Origin: an uncultured Pseudomonadota bacterium
Lineage (GTDB): Bacteria > Pseudomonadota > Alphaproteobacteria > RF32 > CAG-239
Direction of reading: 5' to 3'
Length of the DNA stretch: 64,000 bases
Assembly: GCA_949286215.1 (NCBI GenBank)
Contig: CASDYX010000002.1
Span: 1-64,000, forward strand
Below, piece after piece: positions 55,126 to 63,110 of the stretch. The position numbers and the translations under genes are program-made. Numbering within the stretch: position 1 is the first letter of the stretch; each line of letters begins with the position of its first letter. The notes beneath the pieces were generated by a model. It worked only from the letters and a program-made list of their open reading frames with translations. It did not search any database and had not been told where the DNA came from.

Positions 55126-55184
55126 AGTCCGATAGTTGCATAGTATCTCGCACCATAAAAAAGGCTCCCATTTGCGGAGGCTTT
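55126..55184 (+). repeat. Decayed copy of tRNA-Thr 3' end plus terminator (copy C, probable att site)
   Basis: AGTCCGAT (T loop), then GCACCAT, then the terminator hairpin TCCCATTTGCGGAGGC in the same order and spacing as 53434-53492, with a few indels. It marks the right border of an insertion of about 1.7 kb. The rest of the 347-bp gap (55081-55427) shows nothing else. Confidence 0.75.
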
Positions 55185-55403
55185 GGTTGTTTATGTTATA
55201 GAGATGACTTAAGAGAAAGAGAGTGCATGGATACAGATGCTGCTTTAACCAATCTATGACATGGTAAAAAGCTGTAAAAATCAAATTTTCAAGCGCTAAG
55301 AAAGCCTCATTTTGTCACAATACTTATTGTCTTTAACGTACCCACCAAAAAACAACCTCTGTTGAAATTTATAAAGGTTTGAAATACTTCACCTAATAAA
55401 AAA

Positions 55404-55428
55404 GGAAGGCACCTTAATAGTGCCTTCC
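55404..55428 (-). terminator. Terminator of the small membrane gene
   Basis: GGAAGGCAC-CTTAATA-GTGCCTTCC, T run on the minus strand; it abuts the stop codon. Confidence 0.88.
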
Positions 55429-55697
55429 TATGAGCATAGTTTTACTAACAGGGGTAATTCCCCTAATAGCATAATTAACGCAAAAATACCTGCCTTTACG
55501 GCAAGGTTTTTTTGCTCTCTATACTCGTACGCCATGTTTATAAACATGGCTGGTATTAGGACTAGCCCAATCACAAAGAGGGCCTTTCCAATACCCTGAA
55601 GCCAACTGGCGATAAAAAATTTCGCCAGTATACCACATAACATTCCTCCCAGCAATGTTAGTAACATTGCTGAAAAGATTATTGTATTTCTTTTCAT
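55428..55697 (-). CDS. Small three-pass membrane protein, unknown function
   Basis: 89 aa with three hydrophobic helices (about 6-28, 35-55 and 67-87) and a short charged loop EYREQKN. Single gene with its own terminator. No family recognised. Confidence 0.6.
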   Translation of the reverse strand: MKRNTIIFSAMLLTLLGGMLCGILAKFFIASWLQGIGKALFVIGLVLIPAMFINMAYEYREQKNLAVKAGIFALIMLLGELPLLVKLCS

Positions 55698-55849
55698 AAT
55701 TTCATTTCATCTTACCCTGTTTCCAGTCTCGATGAAATGTGTTTTTTAAATTCTGACATATCCCTGGGGAATAAACTTTTCTTGAGTTAATATTCAATAA
55801 AAAGCGATTCCTTACATATATGCAGAATGGTTTACAATAATAATTTAAG

Positions 55850-55861
55850 TACTTATAAGTA
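55850..55861. promoter_or_regulatory. Palindrome in a divergent intergenic region
   Basis: A perfect 12-bp palindrome TACTTATAAGTA lies in the 352-bp AT-rich gap between the divergent genes at 55428-55697 and 56050-56574. It could be an operator. A TTGACA at 55949-55954 with TAAATT 17 bp on is a weak promoter for the right-hand gene. Confidence 0.3.
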
Positions 55862-56049
55862 TAACACAATTTCAAAAAAAATAAAAGAAAAATTGCTTGT
55901 CTTAAAATTTATGTATGGTTTCACTCTTTTTCTGTCCGTAATATGTATTTGACAAATCAAGAAAATAAATCTAAATTGCTTATAATTTTATATTATTGTT
56001 AATGTGAGGACCCGGTCATATAAGCCTCGTTAAATATTCCGGTATTTTT

Positions 56050-56574
56050 GTGGATCTTTTAACTTTAATCAAAAAAGGTGCGCATACAGCAATTATTGAG
56101 GCTGTAAAAAAGTGCAAGTATTTAAGTCCAGAGGAAGAATGTGCTTTAATTAAGCGAGGCAATCATGAGGAAATCATGACATATCTGGCAGAGCATTATC
56201 TGGAAGTTGACGCTTTTCACGAGTTTATTAAAAGAGGAAACCTGAATGAAGTTCGCTTTTACTTAAGCACTTCTTCAACAGTATTTATCGACGTTCAAAC
56301 GGCAAAAGAAATTCTAAAGCTAGGAAGCGGAGTTCACGATGCTTTCGTTGATTGCATTATTAGGTATCAGAATGAGGGGTACTTTGACGAAAACACTCAG
56401 TTGTTAGATGATATTCAATGCCTCATAATGCAATGTGGAAATCATTGCGCCATTCGTCGTTATCTCTATCAAAAAAAATTGCTGAAAAAGGCGGCAAAGA
56501 TGTTACAAATACATGGAATTGCGGAAGATATTCTCGTATTTAATTTGAGGCAATTACATGTTCGTGCTTATTAA
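56050..56574 (+). CDS. Helical-repeat protein (about 26-residue RGNHxEI repeats)
   Basis: 174 aa from GTG 56050; no clear ribosome binding site and no upstream ATG in frame, so the start is uncertain. About five degenerate repeats of the form LIKRGNHEEIMTYLxxHxL are visible (KKGAHTAI, IKRGNHEEIMTYL, IKRGNLNEVRFYL, LKLGSGVHDAFV, MQCGNHCAIRRYL). They should form paired helices like TPR or HEAT arrays, a protein-binding scaffold. Function unknown. Confidence 0.6.
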   Translation: MDLLTLIKKGAHTAIIEAVKKCKYLSPEEECALIKRGNHEEIMTYLAEHYLEVDAFHEFIKRGNLNEVRFYLSTSSTVFIDVQTAKEILKLGSGVHDAFVDCIIRYQNEGYFDENTQLLDDIQCLIMQCGNHCAIRRYLYQKKLLKKAAKMLQIHGIAEDILVFNLRQLHVRAY

Positions 56575-56589
56575 TAATGTACTGATAAT

Positions 56590-56630
56590 AAAAATCCCTG
56601 AAGTTATAAAACAACCTCAGGGATTTTTTT
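56590..56630. terminator. Terminator after the helical-repeat gene
   Basis: AAATCCCTGA/TCAGGGATTT and T run. Confidence 0.88.
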
Positions 56631-56732
56631 ATAAATTCCCTATAGCGCAAAATGTGCCTTGCAAAGCTCAGGAAAAAAGACTAATTCCACCGCTGGCTTT
56701 TATTTTTTCAAATTATAATAATAGATAATATA

Positions 56733-57563
56733 TTATACTTTGAGAAAGCCATCAAATCTATTTACGCTTATGGTGGTGGTGAGCTTATGTGTGTGGTGCG
56801 GAGGCAGAACGATGGCGCTCTCGCCTACATTAGATGGCTCTATGCAAACAAATTGCTTATATTGATTAGGGCTCATTTCCACCAAATCTTTATTAGGGTT
56901 CCATACAACTGTTGTGTCGGAGCCGTTTTTTTTGATTTTTATCACACGATTGTAGCCTTTATCTATAATCTCAAGAGGCTGTGTTTGCTCTAAAAAAATT
57001 CTATCAACTTCTCCTATAATGTTTAAGTCTTCTTCCTGAGTGGCGTAACTTTGGGTCAGAGAATTTTTATAGCGGTGCCCTGCTAAGCCCTTAATCTCTA
57101 TATTATCAACTGAGCTTACGTTAAAATATGCATGCAAAGCCTCGCTGAAATTAAACGGAGTATCACCATTATTGGTCGTTTCAAGTGTATATTCTAATTT
57201 ATCGGTTATTTTGATTAAAACTCTGGCAGAAAGATTAAGGTTATATTGTGCTTCGGGCGAAAGAGACAATTCTGCTTCAATTTGGCGGTCATCAACACTC
57301 ACATTTTGCAAGTTCCACATTGATAAGCGGGCAAAACCATGGCGGGGCAAATGATTATTCAACTCTTCTTCGGCAAAGCGCGGCCAACAAACAGGAATTC
57401 CACCGCGGATAGCTTGTTGGTTGTCAAATTTATTTAAATCTCCCAGCCAAAAAATATCATGTTTCTCTTTCCTCGGGCGGTAAGACAAAAGATTTCCGCC
57501 CCACAAAGATATTTGGCACTCAGCCACAGAATTGCGTAATTTGATAATACCGTCTTTATTCAT
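56733..57563 (-). CDS. D-hexose-6-phosphate mutarotase (YeaD-like aldose epimerase)
   Basis: 276 aa. RGGIPVCWPRFAE and LPRHGFARLSMW (His75), SEALHAYFNVS (His144) and FVCIEPSNVGE (catalytic Glu) are the family residues. It interconverts alpha and beta anomers of glucose-6-phosphate. It stands alone on the minus strand within the accessory stretch. Confidence 0.92.
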   Translation of the reverse strand: MNKDGIIKLRNSVAECQISLWGGNLLSYRPRKEKHDIFWLGDLNKFDNQQAIRGGIPVCWPRFAEEELNNHLPRHGFARLSMWNLQNVSVDDRQIEAELSLSPEAQYNLNLSARVLIKITDKLEYTLETTNNGDTPFNFSEALHAYFNVSSVDNIEIKGLAGHRYKNSLTQSYATQEEDLNIIGEVDRIFLEQTQPLEIIDKGYNRVIKIKKNGSDTTVVWNPNKDLVEMSPNQYKQFVCIEPSNVGESAIVLPPHHTHKLTTTISVNRFDGFLKV

Positions 57564-57642
57564 ACCTTACCTCTTTTGTGTTGATTTCATATAAATAACA
57601 TATTCTCTGCTAAAGAGCAAATTTTGTCTTTATTTTGTTCGC

Positions 57643-57671
57643 TTGAATTTATGATGATTTTCTGGTATGAT
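57643..57671 (+). promoter_or_regulatory. Sigma-70-type promoter of the ankyrin-like gene
   Basis: TTGAAT and TATGAT separated by 17 bp; it places the transcript start near 57678, excluding a start codon at 57667. Confidence 0.7.
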
Positions 57672-57714
57672 ACTGCTTATATTGATATCAATCACTTCTA
57701 TGGAAAATTTTAAC

Positions 57715-58533
57715 ATGGCTCAAAAACAAGATGATTTTAATACTGCTTTAGAGGCTTTGCTTCACAACAACGATTATAAAAAAATTATATCTGAAATGGT
57801 TGCCAAGGGCTTTGATGTTAATTCCTGCGATGAACAAGGTTTTACATTAAAGAAACAATATCGTACAAGAAGTGCCGAATTTTATCGCCATCAAGATGGC
57901 TCTGCTTTATTCTCTTTTGAATATGACGAAGTAAAAAAATACGATAAAGAAAGAATGGAGTTTCTTGAACAACTTGGCGCCAAGGATGAAACTGAGCAGA
58001 GCAAATATATTCAGCAGAAAATAGAGGAAACCAGACAGCTTGCTCAGCAAAAAAGAGAAGCTCAAGAAAAAAATAAATATCTTGAAACGCTGCCAAAAAA
58101 ATCAAAAATTACTTCTTTAGACGACGCTCTCAAATATGAAGATGCTAATGCTTTGAAATCTTTAATTGATAAAGGTCTGGATATTAATGCCTGCGATAAT
58201 GACGGCAATACGATGCTGAAAAAATTTATTGATAAAAGAGGAAAGTATGATTTGGAAGTCGGTATGTCTCAAATGGAAGGGAGATACCATTTATCTTTTA
58301 CTGAGGATGAATATAAACATCTTTCTCGCGTAATTGATATGTTGCAAAAAGAAGGTGCCGTTATCGAAACGCCAGAAAGCAAAAACATAAAAAAACAAAA
58401 AGAATTGGAAGGCTCCAAAGGACAAGTTGCTAAGGCAGGCAACGAAAACTCTTCCTCTCAACAGCCTAAAAATAAATTTAGCAGTAAACTCAGAAATATA
58501 TTACAACGTAAGTTGTTACACTCGCAAGAGTAG
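57715..58533 (+). CDS. Ankyrin-like repeat protein with internal duplication
   Basis: 272 aa from ATG 57715 (an ATG at 57700 is an alternative). Two ankyrin-like units, MVAKGFDVNSCDEQGFTL and LIDKGLDINACDNDGNTML, each continue into a matching segment ending LGAKDETEQSK and EGAVIETPESK, so the protein is a tandem duplication of about 110 residues. A charged coiled-coil linker joins them and a basic tail ends it. Ankyrin proteins bind other proteins; host interaction is possible but not shown. Confidence 0.72.
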   Translation: MAQKQDDFNTALEALLHNNDYKKIISEMVAKGFDVNSCDEQGFTLKKQYRTRSAEFYRHQDGSALFSFEYDEVKKYDKERMEFLEQLGAKDETEQSKYIQQKIEETRQLAQQKREAQEKNKYLETLPKKSKITSLDDALKYEDANALKSLIDKGLDINACDNDGNTMLKKFIDKRGKYDLEVGMSQMEGRYHLSFTEDEYKHLSRVIDMLQKEGAVIETPESKNIKKQKELEGSKGQVAKAGNENSSSQQPKNKFSSKLRNILQRKLLHSQE

Positions 58534-58558
58534 TTGGATTAATTTTACTGTAGATTTA

Positions 58559-58594
58559 GACGCCCTGAAATTGCATTGATAAAGTCAGGGCGTT
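58559..58594. terminator. Weak terminator-like hairpin
   Basis: ACGCCCTGA/TCAGGGCGT, followed by only a short T-containing stretch. Confidence 0.5.
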
Positions 58595-58720
58595 TATGAT
58601 TAATCTCTCTTTACGGATTTGAGAGCGTTTTTATATTCGTCAAAGCAATTAAAAATCTTGCGGATTTTTTGTATTTCTGGCAGACTTTCAGTGTTTCATT
58701 TTTGCTTAAAGGAGAAATTT

Positions 58721-59488
58721 ATGGAAAAGTGGGAACAGGCTCTCTATACATTTTTGGAAAGATACATTCAGCAAGAATGGTTTGAAGGAGCTCTTTTGTG
58801 CGGAAGCTATGCCTCCGGAAACCAAAATGAATTTTCAGATATTGATGTCACAATCATTGCTTCAAATTCTCTTGGTTGGCAGGAAAAATCTAACTGCTAT
58901 GTCGATGAATTTTTGATGGAATATACCATTAATCCTATCTTTAGATTTGAAGAATATATGGAGGAATCTCTCAAAGAACATAACTACACCAATCAATATC
59001 TGCTTTTGTATGGAAAGGTCTTATTTGATACTCATGGAGAAATTCAAAAACTCCGCGAAAAAGCCGCTTTACAAGTCCAAAAGCCTTTTGAGCCTTTTTC
59101 TGATTATGATAAAAGTTTTATCAAATATTATCTCTGGGACAGGTATGACGAACTCTTGTCTTTAAGTAAAAAAAATTTGCATCTTGATTTGCAATATTGG
59201 AGCTTGGTGGACGCTCTTATTACCGCTTATTACAACTTTCATAATTTGGCGCATGTTCCACATAGCAAAATTGAACAAATTTTAACAAATCCGGACTTTG
59301 CTCAACGTTATCATGTTAAAAATATGCCTCACCCTGAGTTTACTCATAAACTTGTTGCTTGCTTTAAGGCAAAAAATAAAAAACAAAAATTAGCGACCAT
59401 TAAAGACTTTTATGATTTTGTTATGAATTCAGATGGGGGATTTGATATTGGTCAATTCGTCGGGAAAAGAGCATTAAATAAGAAATAA
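58721..59488 (+). CDS. Nucleotidyltransferase-fold protein
   Basis: 255 aa from ATG 58721, with AAAGGAG upstream. LLCGSYASGNQNEFSDIDVT holds the GS and DxD motifs of the polymerase-beta-like nucleotidyltransferases (28-42). The C-terminal helical part resembles AadA/KNTase-type enzymes, which adenylylate aminoglycosides, though many relatives are toxin-antitoxin (MNT) or metabolic enzymes. No HEPN partner is adjacent. Confidence 0.78.
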   Translation: MEKWEQALYTFLERYIQQEWFEGALLCGSYASGNQNEFSDIDVTIIASNSLGWQEKSNCYVDEFLMEYTINPIFRFEEYMEESLKEHNYTNQYLLLYGKVLFDTHGEIQKLREKAALQVQKPFEPFSDYDKSFIKYYLWDRYDELLSLSKKNLHLDLQYWSLVDALITAYYNFHNLAHVPHSKIEQILTNPDFAQRYHVKNMPHPEFTHKLVACFKAKNKKQKLATIKDFYDFVMNSDGGFDIGQFVGKRALNKK

Positions 59489-59524
59489 TCAGTCTCTTAT
59501 TTAAGCACTTTGGTATTTTGTACA

Positions 59525-59553
59525 TTGCTATTTAGACAAAATTAGGCTATACT
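59525..59553 (+). promoter_or_regulatory. Promoter of the secreted-protein gene
   Basis: TTGCTA and TATACT with a 17-bp spacer, 65 bp upstream of ATG 59619. Confidence 0.65.
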
Positions 59554-59618
59554 TTTTAGTAAGAAATGTGTTTTTTGCTGTGTTTATGTAAACATTGAGA
59601 TAATTGGAAACAAAAGCT

Positions 59619-60599
59619 ATGAAAATTAAAGATTCAAATAAATTAAGAGCTCTTCGGCTTGGCATTCCTGCAAGTGCCTTAGCTTTAAGCACTGTTTCTA
59701 TTTCTCCGACTGCGGCACAAACTCCTGATAATCACGTTATTCGGCAAGAAACCGTAGCTCAAAACACGCAAGAAATAAAATCTGATACATTACAACTTTC
59801 GCCCGAACAATTTTCAAGTACCGGTGCGGAAGATAGTCCTTTCTTGGATTTTGCCATTCAAACCGAAAATGCTACGTCTTTAGATGCTGCTTATGCAGAT
59901 TTTAAGGCAATCAGTGATATGACAGAATTTACAGAGGCTTTTAAGACAAATCCGCAAGCATTTGGGAAACCCGGAAAATTGCGTCTTAGTCCTACTATTG
60001 CTTTTATTTCTAATGCTGACGCTAAAAAAATTGCTCAATCAGAAAACAAAATCAACAATCCAAAACTTTCTCAGCTTTCTAAAGATGATTATGCTAGCGT
60101 TTGTGCTGCCAAACAAGTTGAAAAAACTATTCAAAAATTAATGGCTTTGAAAGCAATGAATATGACTGACAAGGCCGAAGAAATTTACAAAGGATTTAAC
60201 GCAACCTACGGCGACAAAATTCAGGTCAGTTCTATTAATGTTTCTATGCAAAAGGAAGATTACCAAAAATTAAAAGAAGATATTTTAGAAAACTTTCATA
60301 GTATTCACCCTAACTTTAGTCAGGATATTGATAATTTTTGGCAGAGTAATCATGATTTTAATATCCCTGAAATATCCATTAACGATAACCAATTTATCAA
60401 TATCGCATTAACAAAATTTTATGATGTGACTAACGCTGAAAACCGTAATTTGGCAAAACAAAGTAGAGAGACTTTTGAAAAAATCGCCTCTCCAAATACA
60501 CAAAACAGTAATCTTTCAAAAGATAAATCTCACTCACAAGAAAACAAGATTAATGATATTCTTTTGAAAAATAAGATGCAATCTTCTTTACAAAAATAA
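59619..60599 (+). CDS. Exported protein of unknown function
   Basis: 326 aa from ATG 59619. A long signal peptide runs to about residue 33 (SISPTAAQ). The mature protein is polar, with predicted helices, and contains DDYASVCAAKQVEKTI and an Asn/Ser/Lys-rich C-terminus. No catalytic motif or known domain was recognised. It has its own promoter and terminator. Confidence 0.6.
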   Translation: MKIKDSNKLRALRLGIPASALALSTVSISPTAAQTPDNHVIRQETVAQNTQEIKSDTLQLSPEQFSSTGAEDSPFLDFAIQTENATSLDAAYADFKAISDMTEFTEAFKTNPQAFGKPGKLRLSPTIAFISNADAKKIAQSENKINNPKLSQLSKDDYASVCAAKQVEKTIQKLMALKAMNMTDKAEEIYKGFNATYGDKIQVSSINVSMQKEDYQKLKEDILENFHSIHPNFSQDIDNFWQSNHDFNIPEISINDNQFINIALTKFYDVTNAENRNLAKQSRETFEKIASPNTQNSNLSKDKSHSQENKINDILLKNKMQSSLQK

Positions 60600-60613
60600 T
60601 GTTTTATATCTCT

Positions 60614-60655
60614 AAAAAAAAGAGTGCGAAAATAGAATTTCACACTCTTTAAATT
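60614..60655. terminator. Terminator between convergent genes
   Basis: AAAGAGTG/CACTCTTT with flanking A and T runs. Confidence 0.7.
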
Positions 60656-60665
60656 TTGCATTTTG

Positions 60666-61181
60666 CTAGATTTTGACCGCCGGATAAAAGGAGACTTGCG
60701 TATTGTTATCAATGTACATACAAGCTCCGTTATCAGAAATTTGTGGATGAACCCCCAAAATTATGTCCTTATTCGGACGACCGGCCAAATCTCCAAATTT
60801 GTCATTTTGAGCCATATACCAATCGTTGGCAAAAGGTTCTCCTCCCAGTTCTTTTATCATGTCGTTAATAACCAAAATATGATTAAAAACTTTTTTCATC
60901 ACCGCACGGGGAGGAATACAAACCGAACGACCGGCAAACAAGCGTTCCTCACAATAGGTTTTTGCATCAAAAGGAAACATCTCCGGCGTAGGATGAAGGG
61001 ATATAATATAGCCCTTACAAATAAATCCCCAAGGTGCGCCATGATCTTTTGCCACATTTTTACGATAACTTACAAAGCCATCTTCGTAGGCTACCGGAAA
61101 TTTGTAATAATCACTCTTATGAGAAACTCTATGCCAAAAGCTATCGCTTTGGTCAAACTTTAGTAATGCGTAATTTTTCAT
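60666..61181 (-). CDS. Conserved-looking cytoplasmic protein, unknown function
   Basis: 171 aa, no signal peptide. Aromatic-rich: KSDYYKFPVAYEDGFVSYRK, DHGAPWGFICKGYIISLHPT and FANDWYMAQND. The layout suggests a single alpha/beta domain. I do not recognise a family. Alone on the minus strand, convergent with the secreted-protein gene. Confidence 0.6.
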   Translation of the reverse strand: MKNYALLKFDQSDSFWHRVSHKSDYYKFPVAYEDGFVSYRKNVAKDHGAPWGFICKGYIISLHPTPEMFPFDAKTYCEERLFAGRSVCIPPRAVMKKVFNHILVINDMIKELGGEPFANDWYMAQNDKFGDLAGRPNKDIILGVHPQISDNGACMYIDNNTQVSFYPAVKI

Positions 61182-61281
61182 CTCTAAAATAATTTTAGGT
61201 TACACAATTATTGATTTTATTTATCTTAAGATAAATAAAACCTGATAAAAGTCAACCTTCAAACTTTTGCCTTAATACGAC

Positions 61282-61584
61282 TTATTTATTTAAGGCTTGT
61301 AAATTATTAATAATGTTAGAGGCGATGCTTTGGGCTTCAGAATCAATACCGGCTGCTTCTAGTGCCATTTTTTTGATGCAGGTGTTGACAATCTCATCTT
61401 TGGTGGCGGTCATGGTTTTGGTAAATAATGTGCCGTTTTGCAATTTGCTTTGCGCTTCACTTAAAGCACAAGCTCTGAATTTTTCTTGTGGCGTAGCTGT
61501 GCTGCTAACTGTGATGTATTTATTAAATTCTGCACAACCACTCAAAATGGCAACCAAGCCTAAAATTGTAATATAATTCTTCAT
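61282..61584 (-). CDS. Small lipoprotein, unknown function
   Basis: 100 aa from the ATG at 61584 (GAGG upstream). The lipobox is ILSGC. The mature part is helical and has two further cysteines (RACALSEAQ, VNTCIKKM). Followed by about 100 bp of AT-rich sequence. Confidence 0.72.
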   Translation of the reverse strand: MKNYITILGLVAILSGCAEFNKYITVSSTATPQEKFRACALSEAQSKLQNGTLFTKTMTATKDEIVNTCIKKMALEAAGIDSEAQSIASNIINNLQALNK

Positions 61585-61684
61585 CTTTTCCTCGTTTGTT
61601 GTCTTTAATTTGTATTTAATGTAATCGCAATTATTTAATTTTTTATGACTCAGATAAATCAACTTGACGAGAAAAATTATCCAG

Positions 61685-61709
61685 AGTAAAACGCTCCTAA
61701 AGTTTTACT
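61685..61709 (+). promoter_or_regulatory. Inverted repeat in the leader of the EF-Tu-domain-like gene
   Basis: Perfect 8-bp inverted repeat AGTAAAAC/GTTTTACT with a 9-nt loop, ending 15 bp before ATG 61725. A TTGACG...TAAAAC promoter candidate (61664-61692) runs into it. Could be an operator or a leader hairpin. Confidence 0.4.
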
Positions 61710-61724
61710 ATTAAATTATTTATT

Positions 61725-62258
61725 ATGGAAAAAGTATTAATTGTAATCAAACCGCAAAACAACAGAGGTTTGGGATTAAATGCCTTCTATGAAGGTAAAA
61801 TTGTGCTGGGACAAGTTAAAGTCGGTGATGTATTAAAACTTTATACTCAAAGCTTTGATGCCGTCAAAGATATTACAGTTACCGGTTTAGCTATTAACAA
61901 AAAAATAGTTGATGACGCAGGTAAAGGAACAGAACTTAGTCTTCGGGTTTCTCGTTTTGAATCTGATGCTTATCTCGTGCTCAACGACTTAAATATGTTA
62001 CATTCTTCTTGTGTCATTGAATTTGAAGATATGCTCGATGGGGTGAATGTTTTGAATCAACGTTTCAGGGTATCATTTCCCGATGAATTTCATTTTTCTT
62101 GTTTGGCACAAACCAGAGAAAAAATGCTTGGGAGCATAAACAAGTCACAAGTTCAACTCGACTTAGTAAATTGGTTTTATTTGCATCTCGGGCAAAAAAT
62201 TGAATGCAAGTTCGAAGGTAAATCAATCTGCGCAAAAATTGTAAAAATACTAAAGTAA
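61725..62258 (+). CDS. EF-Tu domain-II-like beta-barrel protein
   Basis: 177 aa. Residues about 17-75 (YEGKIVLGQVKVGDVLKLYT, then KDITVTGLAINKKIVDDAGK) resemble the second beta-barrel domain of translation GTPases (GRVxxGxVKVGDEV, TGIEMxxKxLDEAxAG). There is no GTPase domain. The remainder is another beta-rich segment followed by a short helix. A free-standing copy of this barrel is unusual. Function unknown. No clear ribosome binding site. Confidence 0.6.
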   Translation: MEKVLIVIKPQNNRGLGLNAFYEGKIVLGQVKVGDVLKLYTQSFDAVKDITVTGLAINKKIVDDAGKGTELSLRVSRFESDAYLVLNDLNMLHSSCVIEFEDMLDGVNVLNQRFRVSFPDEFHFSCLAQTREKMLGSINKSQVQLDLVNWFYLHLGQKIECKFEGKSICAKIVKILK

Positions 62259-62260
62259 AA

Positions 62261-62289
62261 AAAGAGCCTCTCTTCGGAGAGGCTTTTTT
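62261..62289. terminator. Bidirectional terminator with UUCG tetraloop
   Basis: AGCCTCTC-TTCG-GAGAGGCT and T run; shared with the convergent hydrolase. Confidence 0.92.
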
Positions 62290-62296
62290 ATTGAGC

Positions 62297-63066
62297 TTAT
62301 GCCAAATTGGCAACAAAATCCGATATTTTGCAGTCTAAATCTTCTAAATTATGCGGTTGGTCATAAATATGGGTGCAATCTGACAAAATGCAGAGTGTTT
62401 TTTGGGCGGTGATGTGTTCATAAAAATTTTGGTTATTCTCTGGCAAAGAAGACGTATCTTTATCTCCCGTGATGAGAAGAATCGGCTTTTGAAAAGACGG
62501 GATTAACGAGTAGAAGTCATATTTTTGTAGCTCTTGCAGATAGGTTCCATCCAAAAAACATTGGCGATTTTCTTGGGAGCGGGTCAGCCCTGTGCTTAAA
62601 AGTGTTTGATAAAATTCGGGGGCAAATTTTTGTGTATTATCAAGTAATTCTTTGCCGCTAAATATGGAAGAAACCAAAATTAAACCTTCGATAAGATTGG
62701 GGTTTTGAAGTGCATAATTAAGAACTGCCGAACCTCCCAAAGAGTGCCCGGCCAACAAAAACGGTGGCTTAAAATCGGGAAGATTTTTGTCCAAGCTATG
62801 ACATCTGCCAAATCCTCACAAAAATCGCTCAAAGTAGCACAACGCATGTCATTATGACTTTTGCCACGAGAATTGCGACAATCAAAACTGATAACCGTAT
62901 AGCCTTGATTTTGTAACGATTTAACAATTTGCAGAATTACTCCTTGTTCCTTATAGCCGGTTATCCCGTGGCAAACAAAGGCATATTTGGGCTTTGTTGC
63001 GCCAAGGGGGCTATCAACCTTTAGGCAAAGATTTTGCTGTTTTGAATTTTGAATAAACTGTTCCAT
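62297..63066 (-). pseudogene. Frameshifted alpha/beta hydrolase
   Basis: Two overlapping frames together give a full serine hydrolase. The first (63066 leftwards) has FVCHGITGYKEQG and FDCRNSRGKS; the second (to 62297) has LLAGHSLGGSAVLNY (nucleophile Ser), ILLITGDKDTSSL (acid) and SDCTHIYDQP (His). Frames change near 62784-62788, a run of five T on the plus strand; one additional A on the coding strand would join VIAWTK to NLPDFKPPF. It is either a recent mutation, a phase-variable site or an assembly error. Confidence 0.78.
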
Positions 63067-63110
63067 TGGGTTGCTTTCAACTATTTTTTATTTATTCATT
63101 TGACTAAACT

